Positions 1 to 10,818 are shown, counted from the stretch's first letter. The stretch is DNA of 20,491 nucleotides from Dimargaris cristalligena (GCA_027576995.1 JANBQC010000444.1:1-20491), one strand, 5' to 3'. Numbers and translations are program-made. The notes: generated from the sequence alone by a model not told the origin.

Positions 1-1183
1 AAAGATATTCTCACATGGATTCGTCCATACACGTATTATGTAAAACCTTATACAGCTGGTTTGAATTTCTTCCATATGTTGGTTCAACCATAGTCACCTA
101 CAGCTTATCAGATAGACTTATATAAAAATGGATTTGATAATAGTGTTGGTGGATGTTGCTGGATGTTTCAAAATGGTGAACTGCTGGGGGCCTGGCTACA
201 CTCCGTGCTGTGGGGTTGGTCATGAGAGCAGCCCTTTGCATGCAGTGGTTGTGGTACAGCCTTAGGAAATGTGGTATTTTATGCAACATATAAATCATAG
301 GCAATTCTTGGGATAATTGTGTCTCCAGATAACTAGGCCATAGAGGATGAGTTGGAGTCAGTTAATTTCCGAGTTTATTATGGGGTAAGATGTCTCACCA
401 GATAGCCCCTGCTGGGTCGATATTGAGGGGGAGGAGATGGATTACGTTGGTGGACCTCACATGTATAGATGGCCATTGTGTCCAAAGAAGACATTTATCA
501 GTCACTTTTTGCCAACTGCATGGTATTCCTACCTGCAGAACCTGTAAACGCGGCATTCAATGGGGCTTGTTATAGGTTTACTGAGGATATCTCGAAGGGA
601 AGTATAGGGGCTTCAGGAAGAAACAGTGTATTACCTGGTATGGTGGGCAGTGGTTATTTACCTGGATTACATCAGCCGGAATAGTTGTCTGAGTCTGGAT
701 AGACGGGTTGGAGAATGATTCCCAACAATACCGTTTTCTTAAGGCGAACAGTATGGAAGAATGGAATAAAGGATTGTAGCTTGCTGAAGCAACATCACAC
801 TGCTCGAGTATGGGGGATCCTCGTGGACGAGGCTGCTGGATTGTCCTTGAGAGAATTCCCAACGAAAACTGAAAAAGAAACATATAAATAAGCGATATTT
901 GTCGGGCGACTGGCTCTGCTGGATGCCCATATTTTGCCTTTCTAACCTATTATATATATATATATATATATAATTTATTTAATCGAAGTGTTGGTTACTT
1001 GACCCTATAATTTTTTTTTACTAAAGCAAGTCGAGAAATCACCCTAACCCTGAGAAGTTCCGTTATATACAGGAGGTCCCTTGCGCTCGACTAACCATTC
1101 TATTATTCCCTCCCCTTTTACCGTGCCCCCTTTTTTTTGCATAACCCCCTTAAAGGTTTTTTTTTGCCCATAGTCTGTGTATC
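1..1183. other. AT-rich spacer upstream of the lipase gene
   Basis: No gene can be supported here. The longest protein-like plus-strand frame is about 71 codons from an ATG at 469; it has no recognisable domain, a stop just upstream and no clear promoter or splice partner. The right end (about 1085-1173) is strongly pyrimidine-rich, with runs of C and T, and probably forms the promoter and leader of the lipase gene. Confidence 0.5.
951..972. repeat. (TA)n microsatellite upstream of the lipase gene
   Basis: A pure run of alternating T and A about 210 bases before the lipase ATG. It may supply TATA-type promoter sequence or simply be a slippage-prone microsatellite. Similar tracts lie upstream of two other genes in the window. 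Confidence 0.85.
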
Positions 1184-2815
1184 ATGCTAGCCGCTAGTAG
1201 GGTCGTTCAGGAAATGCCGCTCGGGGCTGACCTGGAGAAGCCGATTGCCCTTCGTGCCACCAGCGACCCCCTGCCTCATTCGTCGGCGAGAGAGCCTCAG
1301 TCCGGGCCGAGCCTTGCGGAAGTTGGTGTGCCCGATATATTCCCAGTGCCCCGCAAAACTCACACCCTACCCTACCTAGCCAAGCTATCTCTATCCTCCT
1401 CCTGTCAAGAACAACTTGAACTACTTGTGTCCCCGGCCCCGCTCGGTGCGGCAGGGCCTACCTCGGCTGACCCCTACCTGGAATGCCCTCCATTCCAGGT
1501 GTCGGCTGGTTTACCCACGCCTACCATTGACCCCGCCCAACCTCCCGCGGTTCCCGAGCCCAGAATACATAATAGAATAAACAACCCCGCCGGCACCGCC
1601 GCTGTCAGGGTCGAACTCACTGCTGCCAGGCCACAGGTTGGCACCCAGTTGTCGGCTTCAGAGATATTAGCCCCCCAACCGGGGTTGCTTTTAACGCCCA
1701 AGTCTACCCACTTGTTATTTTCGGATGCCGAACAGGCTATAGTGGTGAAAGGGGGTTATTTGGATACTACTGCTGTACCTACCCCTCGACCCTCCACGCC
1801 CCAGACCGTTGCCACCGTGCTTCTCCCTCCCCCCGATGTGCAGCTGTATTCCCTGGGCCGTAACTCCCAGGGTCGCACATTTGCGACTATTCCCGACGAT
1901 TTTGCCAAGCGCCCAGATACGGGGGACGTCTTAGTCGGCCGAACGGCCCCGCTCATATCTGCGGAGGAGGTGGAGACTTTCAAAGTATGGGCTGAGTTTT
2001 CGGCCAATGCCTACGATGATGTCACCGGCTGGCGAGGCCCCCGGTGCGGTGGCCGGACGACGGGCACCCATACAGTCCGAACCTTCCATAGCCGCATGCC
2101 GGCCAGCGATGCCTACGTAGCGGTCAACGACCGACTGAAGAGCGTTATTTTAGCCTACCGCGGCACGAGTCGCCCGTTGGCGGCCATCCAAGACCTGAAG
2201 ATCGGCTTGCAGAAGTTCTTTCCCGACGCCCCGGGGGTAGATATCCACCGGGGGTTTATGGAATCCTACCTGGCCCGGGCCGATTCTATATACGCGACCG
2301 TGGAGGAGCTGGTCAACCGGCGGTACCCCGGTTACGATTTGGTGATTACGGGGCATTCGCTGGGCGGGGCGCAGGCCCTGCTCGCCGCGGTCGATTTTAG
2401 CCGTCGGCAAGCGGCCTGGATTCCCCGGATCCGGCTCTACACCTATGGGCAGCCCCGGGTGGGGGACCGCGATTTCGCCCAGGAAGTCCAGCGGCTGGGC
2501 TTTTACATTCGGCGGATCACGAACGGCGAGGACCTGGTGCCCCGCCTGCCCCCACAGTTTCTCAATTACTTGCACTGCGGGACCGAAGTATGGATCAATA
2601 ACAATCATCGACCGTGGCCGGGGCAGGAGTTCTCTACGGTGTTATGTGGACCCGTTGATAGTATCGGCGAAGACCCCATGGGGTGCAACAGCGTCGCAGT
2701 CATGAAACTGGAAGTACAGGACCACCTCAAGTATTGGAATATCGGGCTGGGGTCGCTGATCCTCAGTCAACCGATTATCTCGAGTGGCAATAAGGGCAGG
2801 TGCGATATCTTCTAG
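1184..2815 (+). CDS. Class 3 (Rhizomucor-type) triacylglycerol lipase
   Basis: Predicted to hydrolyse triacylglycerols or related esters; alpha/beta hydrolase, fungal lipase_3 family. The 543-residue protein has a Pro/Ala/Ser-rich N-terminal part (about 1-255) and a catalytic domain (about 260-543). Visible landmarks are an RGTS segment at 326-329 next to the lid (oxyanion hole), the nucleophile elbow GHSLGG at 390-395 with Ser392, Asp450 in GEDLVP, and His514 in DHLKYW, so the triad is complete. Cys488 and Cys501 match the C-terminal disulphide of Rhizomucor miehei lipase, and Cys540 sits near the end. The position equivalent to that enzyme's first cysteine (SANSYC) reads SANAYD, so Cys540 lacks its usual partner; Cys288 could substitute. 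The ATG has A at -3 and is the first in frame after a stop at 1151. No signal peptide follows it, which is odd for this mostly secreted family; a pyrimidine tract ending in AG at 1172-1173 could be the acceptor of an unseen 5' exon. Confidence 0.9.
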   Translation: MLAASRVVQEMPLGADLEKPIALRATSDPLPHSSAREPQSGPSLAEVGVPDIFPVPRKTHTLPYLAKLSLSSSCQEQLELLVSPAPLGAAGPTSADPYLECPPFQVSAGLPTPTIDPAQPPAVPEPRIHNRINNPAGTAAVRVELTAARPQVGTQLSASEILAPQPGLLLTPKSTHLLFSDAEQAIVVKGGYLDTTAVPTPRPSTPQTVATVLLPPPDVQLYSLGRNSQGRTFATIPDDFAKRPDTGDVLVGRTAPLISAEEVETFKVWAEFSANAYDDVTGWRGPRCGGRTTGTHTVRTFHSRMPASDAYVAVNDRLKSVILAYRGTSRPLAAIQDLKIGLQKFFPDAPGVDIHRGFMESYLARADSIYATVEELVNRRYPGYDLVITGHSLGGAQALLAAVDFSRRQAAWIPRIRLYTYGQPRVGDRDFAQEVQRLGFYIRRITNGEDLVPRLPPQFLNYLHCGTEVWINNNHRPWPGQEFSTVLCGPVDSIGEDPMGCNSVAVMKLEVQDHLKYWNIGLGSLILSQPIISSGNKGRCDIF

Positions 2816-3975
2816 TATTTTTTAATTTTTTTTTTGCACTGCTCTTATTGACTTATACAGCAACATAGGAGAGCCTGTGGGGCTGTGAGTCTGTTGGACC
2901 GGTGTGCTGCATGGTATTTGGAATATGGGAGCCACATTATCTGTACTTGTATAGCGCCATTCGACATTCTCCGCATTACAATTATATTTATTTAACGAAC
3001 TAAAGCGCCGGCATTTTATTTGTTCTAGGCTTGGGGGTGTTAAATCGGTATTAGTGAGTTCTAAGGATCATCGGGGGACGTTGTTTGGGACCTAATCAGC
3101 TAGCAAAGCCTCGTTAACTCCACGTCCCAATTAGTTTGATGATTTAATATCAGGCGGTTGCTGTAAATGAGCAAAGAGGAGCTAAATTTAGCCGAGCAAA
3201 TGGGATGCATTAAAGGAGAATTTTAAACACCGGGATTTATTATACCCACAGTTCCTGAATCTATTGGCAGAAGGATATTGAAGAAGTAGGGGAGGGAGGG
3301 CTTGGTCGGAGTCGTTGCCTATAGTCGCTCTTAATGAGCACGCAATCGGAGAGAGCTGCATATACAAATAGAGGGTGGTATTACATGTTCTCTCCTCCTC
3401 TGGGTTTCTTTGGTAAAACAAGCATCAGCTAGGTAAAGCGACATGGGGAGGTATTCTTCAGTGGATACGGCTGACGCCATTTAAACATTGGTGGCGACTT
3501 CTAACAGTGGCGTCTTCGAGATGGCCTGTCATTTGTTAGAGGTCATCATTGGCAAACGCCAACCAAGCCCCTTTCCCAATCGAGAGGTTACAGCTTTAAT
3601 AGCGGTAGGTGGATGATGTAGCGCGGGCTTGCTAAAGCAGCTGAGTAATGGGAGACTTGGCCAACCAACGGTCAATTCCGTCGATTAAAGCGGCCCTACC
3701 CTGCAGCAATCTTGACAATGACGGTGGATAAATCCGAGAGGCGGCGACACCGAGCCACTCAGATAGACGGTATACCATTTAGAGCCGTTTCGCATGATTT
3801 CAGCAGTATAGTTTGGTATATTATACTATACTGCTTTGTACTTCCCACACAACACCACTGTTTTTATGTGCGCGCCAAGATAACTCTCCCTCTCTCTCGC
3901 TCGTAATACTGCTTTACTGGATTATTATTTTCCTTTGTAATAACTCTGGCCCAAACAGCCCACCCCTCTCTCTTC

Positions 3976-3977
<2 letters not shown>
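2816..3977. other. Spacer between the lipase and MsrB genes
   Basis: No gene is supported. The first bases after the lipase stop are a long T-rich run, probably 3' UTR, but no AATAAA was found within about 200 bases. Small frames at 3188-3421 (-) and 3712-3906 (+) lack recognisable motifs. The right end, from about 3880, becomes pyrimidine-rich and leads into the MsrB promoter. Confidence 0.5.

Positions 3978-4006
<29 letters not shown>
3978..4006. repeat. (TA)n tract immediately upstream of MsrB
   Basis: An uninterrupted alternating AT run ends 54 bases before the first MsrB ATG at 4061. Its distance from the start codon and the CT-rich leader after it fit a TATA-like promoter element, although a neutral microsatellite would look the same. 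Confidence 0.8.
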
Positions 4007-4009
<3 letters not shown>

Positions 4010-4060
4010 CCAGTGCCTTCTTCGACGATTCCCTCACCCTCCACTACTATACACCCCCAT

Positions 4061-4988
4061 ATGGCCCTACGACTTCGTTGTTCCTTCCGCTCCCTGTGTC
4101 CCTCGTTACCCGTTTCCAAGTCCACTTCCACCCTTCGCTTGTATACCACTACCAATAGCAATAATATTTCCCGCATCCGCTTGCACGACGTTTATTCTTC
4201 GCGAGCCCCTCTTCCCATCAGTCGCATTCACTCCACCCCAGTGAATACTCTATACATTCCCCTCGCCCCCCAAGCATACCGAACCACCGCCACCATGTCC
4301 AGCAACCCAGCGGCCAACCTTTCTAACACCAAGTCCGAGGAGGAATGGCAGGCTGTTCTCAATCCCGAGCAGTTCCGCGTGCTGCGCCAAAAAGGCACCG
4401 AGGCACCAGGCACCGGCGAGTACGAACACCACAAGGCCGAAGGTAAGTTGCGGTGGCTATTTCCCTGATAGACGATAATGCCCTCTCTCCATATAGTAGT
4501 AAAGCGCATTACCCTCCCCTTTCACCCTCCATTGAATCAAACCATACCATAACCACCCTTGTAGTCGTTGGGGTGGGTGGCTCCCAAGTGAAAAGCACAA
4601 TTACTACCTCCTAACTCTATATTAACCATTTACCACGGTACATGCGTGGCGTTTCCATATATATATATATATATATTTAACAAAAACAATATTTGGCTCG
4701 GCCCAACTTTATCCCACTCCACTAGGGGTCTACACCTGTGCCGGCTGTAACGCCCCGCTCTACAAGTCAGTCACCAAGTTTGATTCCGGCTGTGGCTGGC
4801 CGGCTTTCTACGACTCCATCCCCAACGCCATCATCCGCCAGCCCGACAATTCCGGCGGTCGCCAACGTACCGAAATTATCTGTGCCGCTTGCGGAGGGCA
4901 TCTAGGCCACGTCTTCAAAGGTGAAGGCTTTAAGGTCCCGACCGACGAACGTCACTGTGTCAACAGCGTGAGCATCAAATTCCATTAA
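4061..4988 (+). CDS. Peptide-methionine (R)-S-oxide reductase, MsrB (SelR domain)
   Basis: Reduces the R-epimer of methionine sulfoxide in proteins, using thioredoxin as electron donor; oxidative-stress repair. Two exons, 4061-4442 and 4726-4988, give 214 residues and a TAA stop. The donor AG|GTAAGT and the acceptor ending ACTAG join in phase 1 and restore a continuous SelR domain (about 91-213). Zinc ligands are Cys132/Cys135 and Cys180/Cys183. Cys150 in GCGWPAF is the probable resolving cysteine, and Cys205 in RHCVNS is the catalytic nucleophile. Residues 1-78 are rich in Arg, Ser and Thr with almost no acidic residues, as in a mitochondrial presequence. A second in-frame ATG at 4295 (Met79) has the context GCCACCATG and would give a 136-residue cytosolic form of normal MsrB length. 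The first ATG has C at -3, a weak context. AATAAA follows at 5031. Confidence 0.93.
4443..4725 (+). other. Intron of the MsrB gene
   Basis: The 283-base intron starts GTAAGT and ends CTAG. Reading through it would stop the protein after seven codons, before all zinc and catalytic cysteines, so removal is required. It contains a 21-base (AT)n run at 4657-4677. Confidence 0.9.
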
Positions 4989-5030
4989 AAAACCCCCGAT
5001 GGCTAGGATGGTCCTAAAAGTAAATACGTA

Positions 5031-5036
5031 AATAAA
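5031..5036 (+). terminator. Polyadenylation signal AATAAA of MsrB
   Basis: Canonical AATAAA 43 bases after the MsrB stop codon, in an A-rich context, on the coding strand. Confidence 0.65.
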
Positions 5037-5434
5037 GCAATGTATTCCAGTCAACCAATGGCTGGTTAAAACCAGTAGACCGGGAAAACTAATTGCACCC
5101 ACCATTACCGGTCTCTTGATACTGTATGGTTGAGGGATATTTGTTCACAGGTATAAGTGAGAACTAGATACTGATATAGTCAACTGTATTAGGGAGTTAG
5201 ATGCCTACCAAATAACAGAGTGCTGCTTCTATGCCTCGTGCAGGCTTATGTGGTAATAGTGGGGGACTACTTTGGATAGCTAATTGTGAGCACTCGAACT
5301 GGGCTGGTTAACCTGTGTAGCATGAAGAGGGGAGGGTAAAAATAGAAATGTATTGGTGAAATGTGAAGTAGATTAGGAATAGTTCAAAAGTATCAGACAA
5401 CCAGCCTCCATATAGCAATATTAGGGGATGTTGC

Positions 5435-5996
5435 CTGGTTTAACCACTCTTAGTCCATCAAGAGTCCTGAGGATAGGCTTTTAATGGTAGGAGGGGCTTA
5501 GGCTTAGCCAAGTAGGCTACTAGCATTAGGTATAGGGTATAATACTAACTAATAAAGGCTTCAGTAGCAGGGGTATGTAAGGGATGTGCAGTAGGCATAC
5601 TTACTAGTTAGTATGGGGGGAGTAAGTGTATATAGTGGTTATTAAGTAAACAGGGGATAAAAATAAACTAAGGAATCTAACTGGTCCCAATGAGGCCTAG
5701 TTATATATATGCAGGGACAACTCCAGAGGGAGGTCCTAAGGGAAGGATACTACTGGGACTAAGGTATAGGTAAATAGGCTAACTAAATAGCCACTAGTAT
5801 CTAGAAGACTCTGATAGTAACTGGAAGAGTCTTTGGATTAACACTTGGGTGATTAGTACAAAGAGGCAGAGTCCAGAAGGGGAAGGGTTATATAATATAG
5901 GGTGATCCCCTAATACAGAGGATGACCATAGTAAGGTTAATATAGTACTATAAGGCCTAATAGGGATGGGCACTAAGGTATCTGGATTAAGGAGGA
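5435..5996 (+). repeat. Dispersed repeat, copy A (transposon relic?)
   Basis: About 560 bases align collinearly and in the same orientation with 11641-12193. Shared blocks include a TTAGCCAAGT block, TATCTAGAAGACTCT, an AACTAATAAAGG block and GGCCTAAT. Over 5796-5858 against 11997-12059 a hand count gives 52 of 63 identical, with 10 of 11 differences being transitions. No terminal repeats or target-site duplication were recognised and neither strand stays open in any frame, so the element class is unknown. A decayed transposable element is the simplest reading. Confidence 0.75.
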
Positions 5997-6749
5997 TTAG
6001 ATGGTTTGTCAGTATGAGAATAGGGTAACTTTTAAATATGGTTCCTTTTTTTACTAACTACTAAAAATTACTAAAGTCATTAGTCCAAGTATGATACTGT
6101 GTCAGTGGATGGTACTATATAAGCTAAATTGTTATGATGGCCAGCTGTGCCCAAAATATTCAATGTTTGTATAATATAGCTTATAGATAGGAGTTGAGTA
6201 CAATTTAATGGCACCTTAAGGGACACATCATTTCACTCAGTGGGGGTATAATTTCTAAGAGCTACCAATGAGATAATCCTCAGTGAAAGGATTTTGGGTT
6301 TTTAGATGGCAAGTATGTGCTTCACTATTAGAAAATATAAATACTTTATTTGTATTTCGGGCCCAACATTCTATTACTAAAAGTGGAAATATTAAATGTT
6401 AGAGAAGATCATATCATATACCCAGAAAAACCAATCATTTTCTGATGTACCGAGTATAGTATGTGGAAAATTAAAGACAGCAATATAGTGGTGAACTACA
6501 TGTCGCCCACAATAGACTTATTGTGCCTTTAAAAAAATGAAATATAAAAGATGATTTACCAACATTGCTAGATCCAAGGTGAGAAATGAGGCAAGGGAAA
6601 TATATCCTATCAACCGTAGGGACAATGAAAACCAAATATGATTACAGTATCTTGGGATTGGAGAGAGGCCAGGGCCCTTCAGTTTCCTCATTTTGGAGTT
6701 TCTAGTACAGGTCTCCGACACCAATCAAGTGATTGACTTCCCTGGCTAT

Positions 6750-8425
6750 TTAAACGGAATCCAGAGTGGATTGCATGAGTCTGGCATTGGGGGTATTGAT
6801 CAGAACCTCGGGAATGGGCCCGGCCAAGACACTATCTCCACGCATTGTGCCGAGCTGATCACCCAGCGCCTTTCTCAATATGTACTTGTCCACAACAAAG
6901 GCGACGGTGTTTCTGACTGTGTCATATCGGATTTTGTTACCCAGAATGTCATAGGGACAGTGTTCCAAGTCGGGAATGGGACGATTGGCTGCCTCAAGGT
7001 CCGACCGCATATTCTCCCATTTTTCGGCGAATTCATCCTTGGTACGGCTGAATCCATATTTCTCGGCACACAGTTGGACCTGGCGAACAAAGTCCGCATT
7101 CATTTCTGATCCTTGGTAGAAATCGTAATGTAAGGGATATGGCCCATTTTCTAACATAAGCATGAAGCTCGGAATAATTAGGAACCAGTCGGCCTCCGCC
7201 CATGTAGCCCACTGTCTTTTGAGGTACTCGATTAGATTGTCCCAATCCTTCACGGAAGCTAGAGTGAAAATCGTGGCAAGTTGGACCACCTCGGTCTGGG
7301 GAGCCGTAGACTCAAAACTATCTTCGATACCGTAGGCATTTTCCGCTGCGTCGAACAAAACCTGCTTTTCCGGTGCCCAGACCTGGTTGCATGCCTTCTT
7401 GAATGAAGCACTACCGCTGTAGCTCGCCAAGAGATTCTGGAGTTCCAGTACTAGATCGATATTGCCGTCGGCCGCCAGGCCCAGCATTGGCGACATGACA
7501 TACCTCTCATAGCGGGTGAGTTCCAAAAGCTCCACCACCTCCCAATGGGTCCCTGCGATCTGTTCGGCCTTTACATAGGCCTTTATGGCCTCGGTTATTT
7601 CAGGTAAGGGCTGTTTCTGGTAGGCATCGGATATTTCAGCCAGTTTGGAATCAATGAAGTGGTCGTCCTCGTCGTCAGTCGAGTCACCAGAAGGGTAGTA
7701 ACCGAGGTTGAACTCAAACTTGAAAATATCGATTAGAGGGTCCTTTTCGTCTTGTGCAAGACTGTCATATTCTAGACTATAGTCGCCAACGCTGGGTAGG
7801 AGGCGTTTCATCTAAGCGGGGTTTAAAAACCAAATAGAAATATAAAAAAATGGCAGTCAAGGGATTGGATTTAGACGAAGGTAGGAAGAGAGTGGCTCTT
7901 CAAAATCGCCGCAGTCTATATCGCAGTGGGGCTAGGGTAACCAAATATTTCACTAGCATATTCCAGCAACAACGGGCGTGGCAACGGGATTTCGGTGACA
8001 GTTGGAAGCTTGGCAATACCACCTAGGTAAACTCGACCCGCAGCTCTCTGATGGAAAAACTGTGGTGTACTATTAGCATACATCATATTTCTAACGACAT
8101 CTCTCTTATACTACCCCCTTACCATCATGTATCGATAAATAGGACTAAACTTGGTCAGTTTGTTATATCGCTGCGAAACCTTCATTAGCTCAGGGATTGT
8201 GTCAATGTCAATATGATCCAAGATTTTTTGAAATGTCTCATTGGCGAGTCGATCAAGCGAGCCTCTAGAGGGAGGCGTAGTTTGACCCATGGGATGTGCC
8301 TGCAGCTGGATTTCTTGGGTGGATGGAGCTTCTTGATTGTCGAGTGGAGTGAGCACGGGGCTGGCCGCAACAATGGTCAATTGGACCATCCAGAAAAGCG
8401 AGAGGGTAGACACGGTAATCTTCAT
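6750..8425 (-). CDS. Secreted or ER-directed F-box protein with acidic helical C-terminal region
   Basis: Role unknown. Exon 1 (8425-8123) starts with a clear signal peptide (hydrophobic core about 5-21, likely cut near AAS|P) and carries an F-box-like segment at about 59-98 (LANETFQKIL, then VSQRYNKL). Its donor is ATG|GTAAGG. The second coding block (7811-6750, 353 codons) is acidic, helix-rich, motif-free and ends in TGA. Splicing 8122-7812 (acceptor CTTAG) is phase 0 to phase 0 and gives 454 residues. The 7811 ATG has T at -3, unlike most starts here, which favours an internal exon boundary. A rival model uses a 63-base intron, 8122-8060, with branch site TGCTAAT and acceptor CACAG. It opens an exon running 47 codons to a TAG at 7918-7916, making a separate 148-residue protein and leaving 6750-7811 as its own gene. 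I chose the ATG at 8425 (A at -3) over the longer frame from 8653 because the TATA box lies at 8658-8664. Confidence 0.6.
7812..8122 (-). other. Intron region of the F-box gene (two possible acceptors)
   Basis: Starts GTAAGG on the minus strand. The far acceptor CTTAG at 7812 gives a 311-base intron. A near acceptor CACAG at 8060 with a consensus branch site TGCTAAT (about 8078-8072) gives a 63-base intron of typical fungal size. Both keep phase 0 at the donor; only the far one connects to the 353-codon block without a stop. Confidence 0.55.
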
Positions 8426-8657
8426 GTTTGATGAATACAGGGGCGAATGGGGCACACTGGTGGTTGAGGGAAATCGAACGATGCCCTGCAGACGAGAGGG
8501 AGGGCGGAAGGAAGAAAGTTCTTTGGGAATTACCGCTCTATGAGTCGCTAGAAAACGGTACAGAATGCAAAGGTACTTGTTCACGAAATCCTCAATGTAA
8601 AGATTCAGGGGATGATAAGCTGTGGAGGGACAATTGGGGAGAGGGCAAGCCACCCGG

Positions 8658-8664
8658 TTATATA
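8658..8664 (-). promoter_or_regulatory. TATA box of the F-box gene
   Basis: TATATAA on the minus strand, about 233 bases upstream of the chosen ATG at 8425. The alternative ATG at 8653 would sit only a few bases from it and so upstream of any normal transcription start. Confidence 0.55.
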
Positions 8665-10818
8665 GGCAACTCCTGGATCTAATTCCTTGCTACAGGCATC
8701 AAGAAAATCAATTTAAAACAAGAGCAGTTGAACCAAATCGTCGCATTTTATCGCTACATGCAATATAACCATGCATTGCTGAGCTCAAAAAAATATTAGA
8801 AATTGTGAGGCAGTTTACATTTGAGTGTAGCCCGTACAGAACCTCATCCCTCATCTCTTCGACCGCCTATTTCTGAAAGAGACGAGGAGCGATGGTTCCA
8901 CGGGGCCCCTTTATCATGGGTCAAACTCACTCAAACCATATTACAGGCGCTTCCATCGAATGTTCAACGGTAGGACAGGAATATTATCATATAACCTGGT
9001 TGAAATCGAATGCTTTACCATTGGGCAGATATAGTGCCCGGTATGAAACATTTTTGGAAAAATAGGGTAATGGGGGCGCCGCAATCGCTCATCAACGATT
9101 AGATTCAATTAATACTATGGCCAAGCCACTGTTGTATAAGAAATATATATGGTGACTTATTCGTTGACTGGATCTCTCTTAAACGACTTGGTGAGGCTCA
9201 ACCCGATGACACCCCCAACACCAACTACGGTGTAAATACTTTACTTGGAAGGGAGGAAGACTATCTGGGCGCACGGTTAGGGATGTCTACTAAAAGTGGG
9301 GTTCCCGCCAGTCTATCTACCATGGGATTTGGTAGTATAGGGTGACCTGGACCTGCATAATAATCCGATTTTTATTGTACTAAGTCAAACCTAATAAGAG
9401 TGAACGCATATATACAAAAACAGGCAGGAACGGAACCTGCTGCCCTGGACCTTGAAGGCATTTCATTTCCTGGGGGATTAGGGGTGTAGGATTCTGTAGT
9501 TTGGCTGAGGTCCTGGGGACAGAGGTTGGCCATATTATTTGATAGCTTCAGGGCAATCTTGAAGGGCCAAGGGAAGGAAAGGGGTCCCAAGCCACATAAT
9601 CCCACATTATCGTCAATAATAATATTGAACAGCTAATACATCATTTATTACTTGCAGTGTAGGCTAATCGGGCCGGGTTAATACTTACCCTAGGTGGACA
9701 GCATCCCTTCAATACGGTGGATATGACCATCCCAGTCGGAAAATAGTTTTGCAAATGACAAGAGGAGGGCGCAGACGGCCGCCAGCGAATGGTGGTACAG
9801 GGGCGTTCCATCATCCAGTAATTTGCGCTTTAGATGTAAGGTGGTCCTTTCCCAAGGTAAATGGGTGTAATAGTGTCAAAAAAATTCAACGGCAAGAGGA
9901 CGCAATTATAAGGCTAGCTGGTCAATCTACGGGTATATATTGTTTTTTTAGTGGAATACCTAAAGTAAAAATTGAATATAGATGTATTGGACTCAAGAGA
10001 GATTGTGTTCCACTTTGTTTGAAGGATACTCATGGTTCCAACCACTGCAGAAATGGCTAGTGTGGTCTGGTCAGGCCAATAGATGCGTGCAACTATGTGG
10101 TCACTTAAAGTACAGCATCAGTTTTGGGCCGAGCTAAATATGCATTGTTTAATGACTGGGTTTAAACCTTCTATTATTAAGGCTGTCAGGTTACAGTGAT
10201 TTCACAGCTGCTGATTTACCAAGGGCGCCAAATGCCGATAATACACACCCGTAGGCAGGGACTTTAGACCACAAGGTAATCGGGATGCCACCTTGACTAG
10301 GGAATTAGTATACATCTAAGCTATTATTGATATTGGCCATAGGTTAAGTTTACAACAATTTACAGGCAAGTTACGATAAGACTGTCTTTTACTTCCAGCG
10401 GTTTTATATTTTCATAATACCGAGTTTATCATGGCTATTATTATATCTCATTTGGCCACTCTTTATATTCGATAATATAATAGACCCGAAAAAACGCTGG
10501 TTGAATCCATATACTGTCGCCACTCGATACAGTCGAATTATCAGTGATGATGGGGTTATTCGCCCGACGATTTGGCACCCTCCTCAAGCCTATCCTCACA
10601 CCCACACACCTTTCGCCCATAGAAATAATATAACCAACGACTCAAGGACAATTCGTTTTATTTATTTTTTTAAAAAATTGTTTATAGGTACACTGAATCC
10701 ATGGCTAATTGTGCAACCCAAAGGGGACAAGCTAATATGTTGCTGAACGTGGATGTTGTACAAAAAAGTATTACTTTTTCATAATCCAAGGTAAGATGGT
10801 CCTACTCCCTTCTCAAGG

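Larger units (their letters stand above)
4989..6749. other. AT-rich spacer between MsrB and the F-box gene
   Basis: Beyond the MsrB 3' end there is no coding signal in any frame. The middle is occupied by copy A of a dispersed repeat (5435-5996). The right part (6000-6749) is AT-rich and holds only short frames; it contains the 3' flank of the minus-strand gene ending at 6750. Confidence 0.6.

Noticed and set aside
469..684. 71-codon plus-strand frame with protein-like composition
   Set aside because: No recognisable motif, no promoter or polyadenylation context and no splice partner; length is within chance for this window.
578..883. 101-codon minus-strand frame
   Set aside because: No motif, signal peptide or gene-like context; mixed low-information sequence in a spacer.
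2150..2608. 152-codon frame antisense to the lipase
   Set aside because: Shadow of the GC-rich lipase catalytic domain, whose own frame has all active-site motifs.
8426..8653. Upstream extension of the F-box protein from an ATG at 8653
   Set aside because: It would bury the signal peptide 76 residues inside the protein and start only about five bases from the TATA box.
9424..9440. 5-bp stem with a 7-base loop (GCAGG/CCTGC) resembling a tRNA T-arm on the minus strand
   Set aside because: The loop departs from the TTCRANY consensus and no acceptor, D-arm or anticodon arm can be assembled around it.
9749..10060. 103-codon plus-strand frame
   Set aside because: Opens with a TTG, has no recognisable domain and lies in gene-poor AT-rich DNA.
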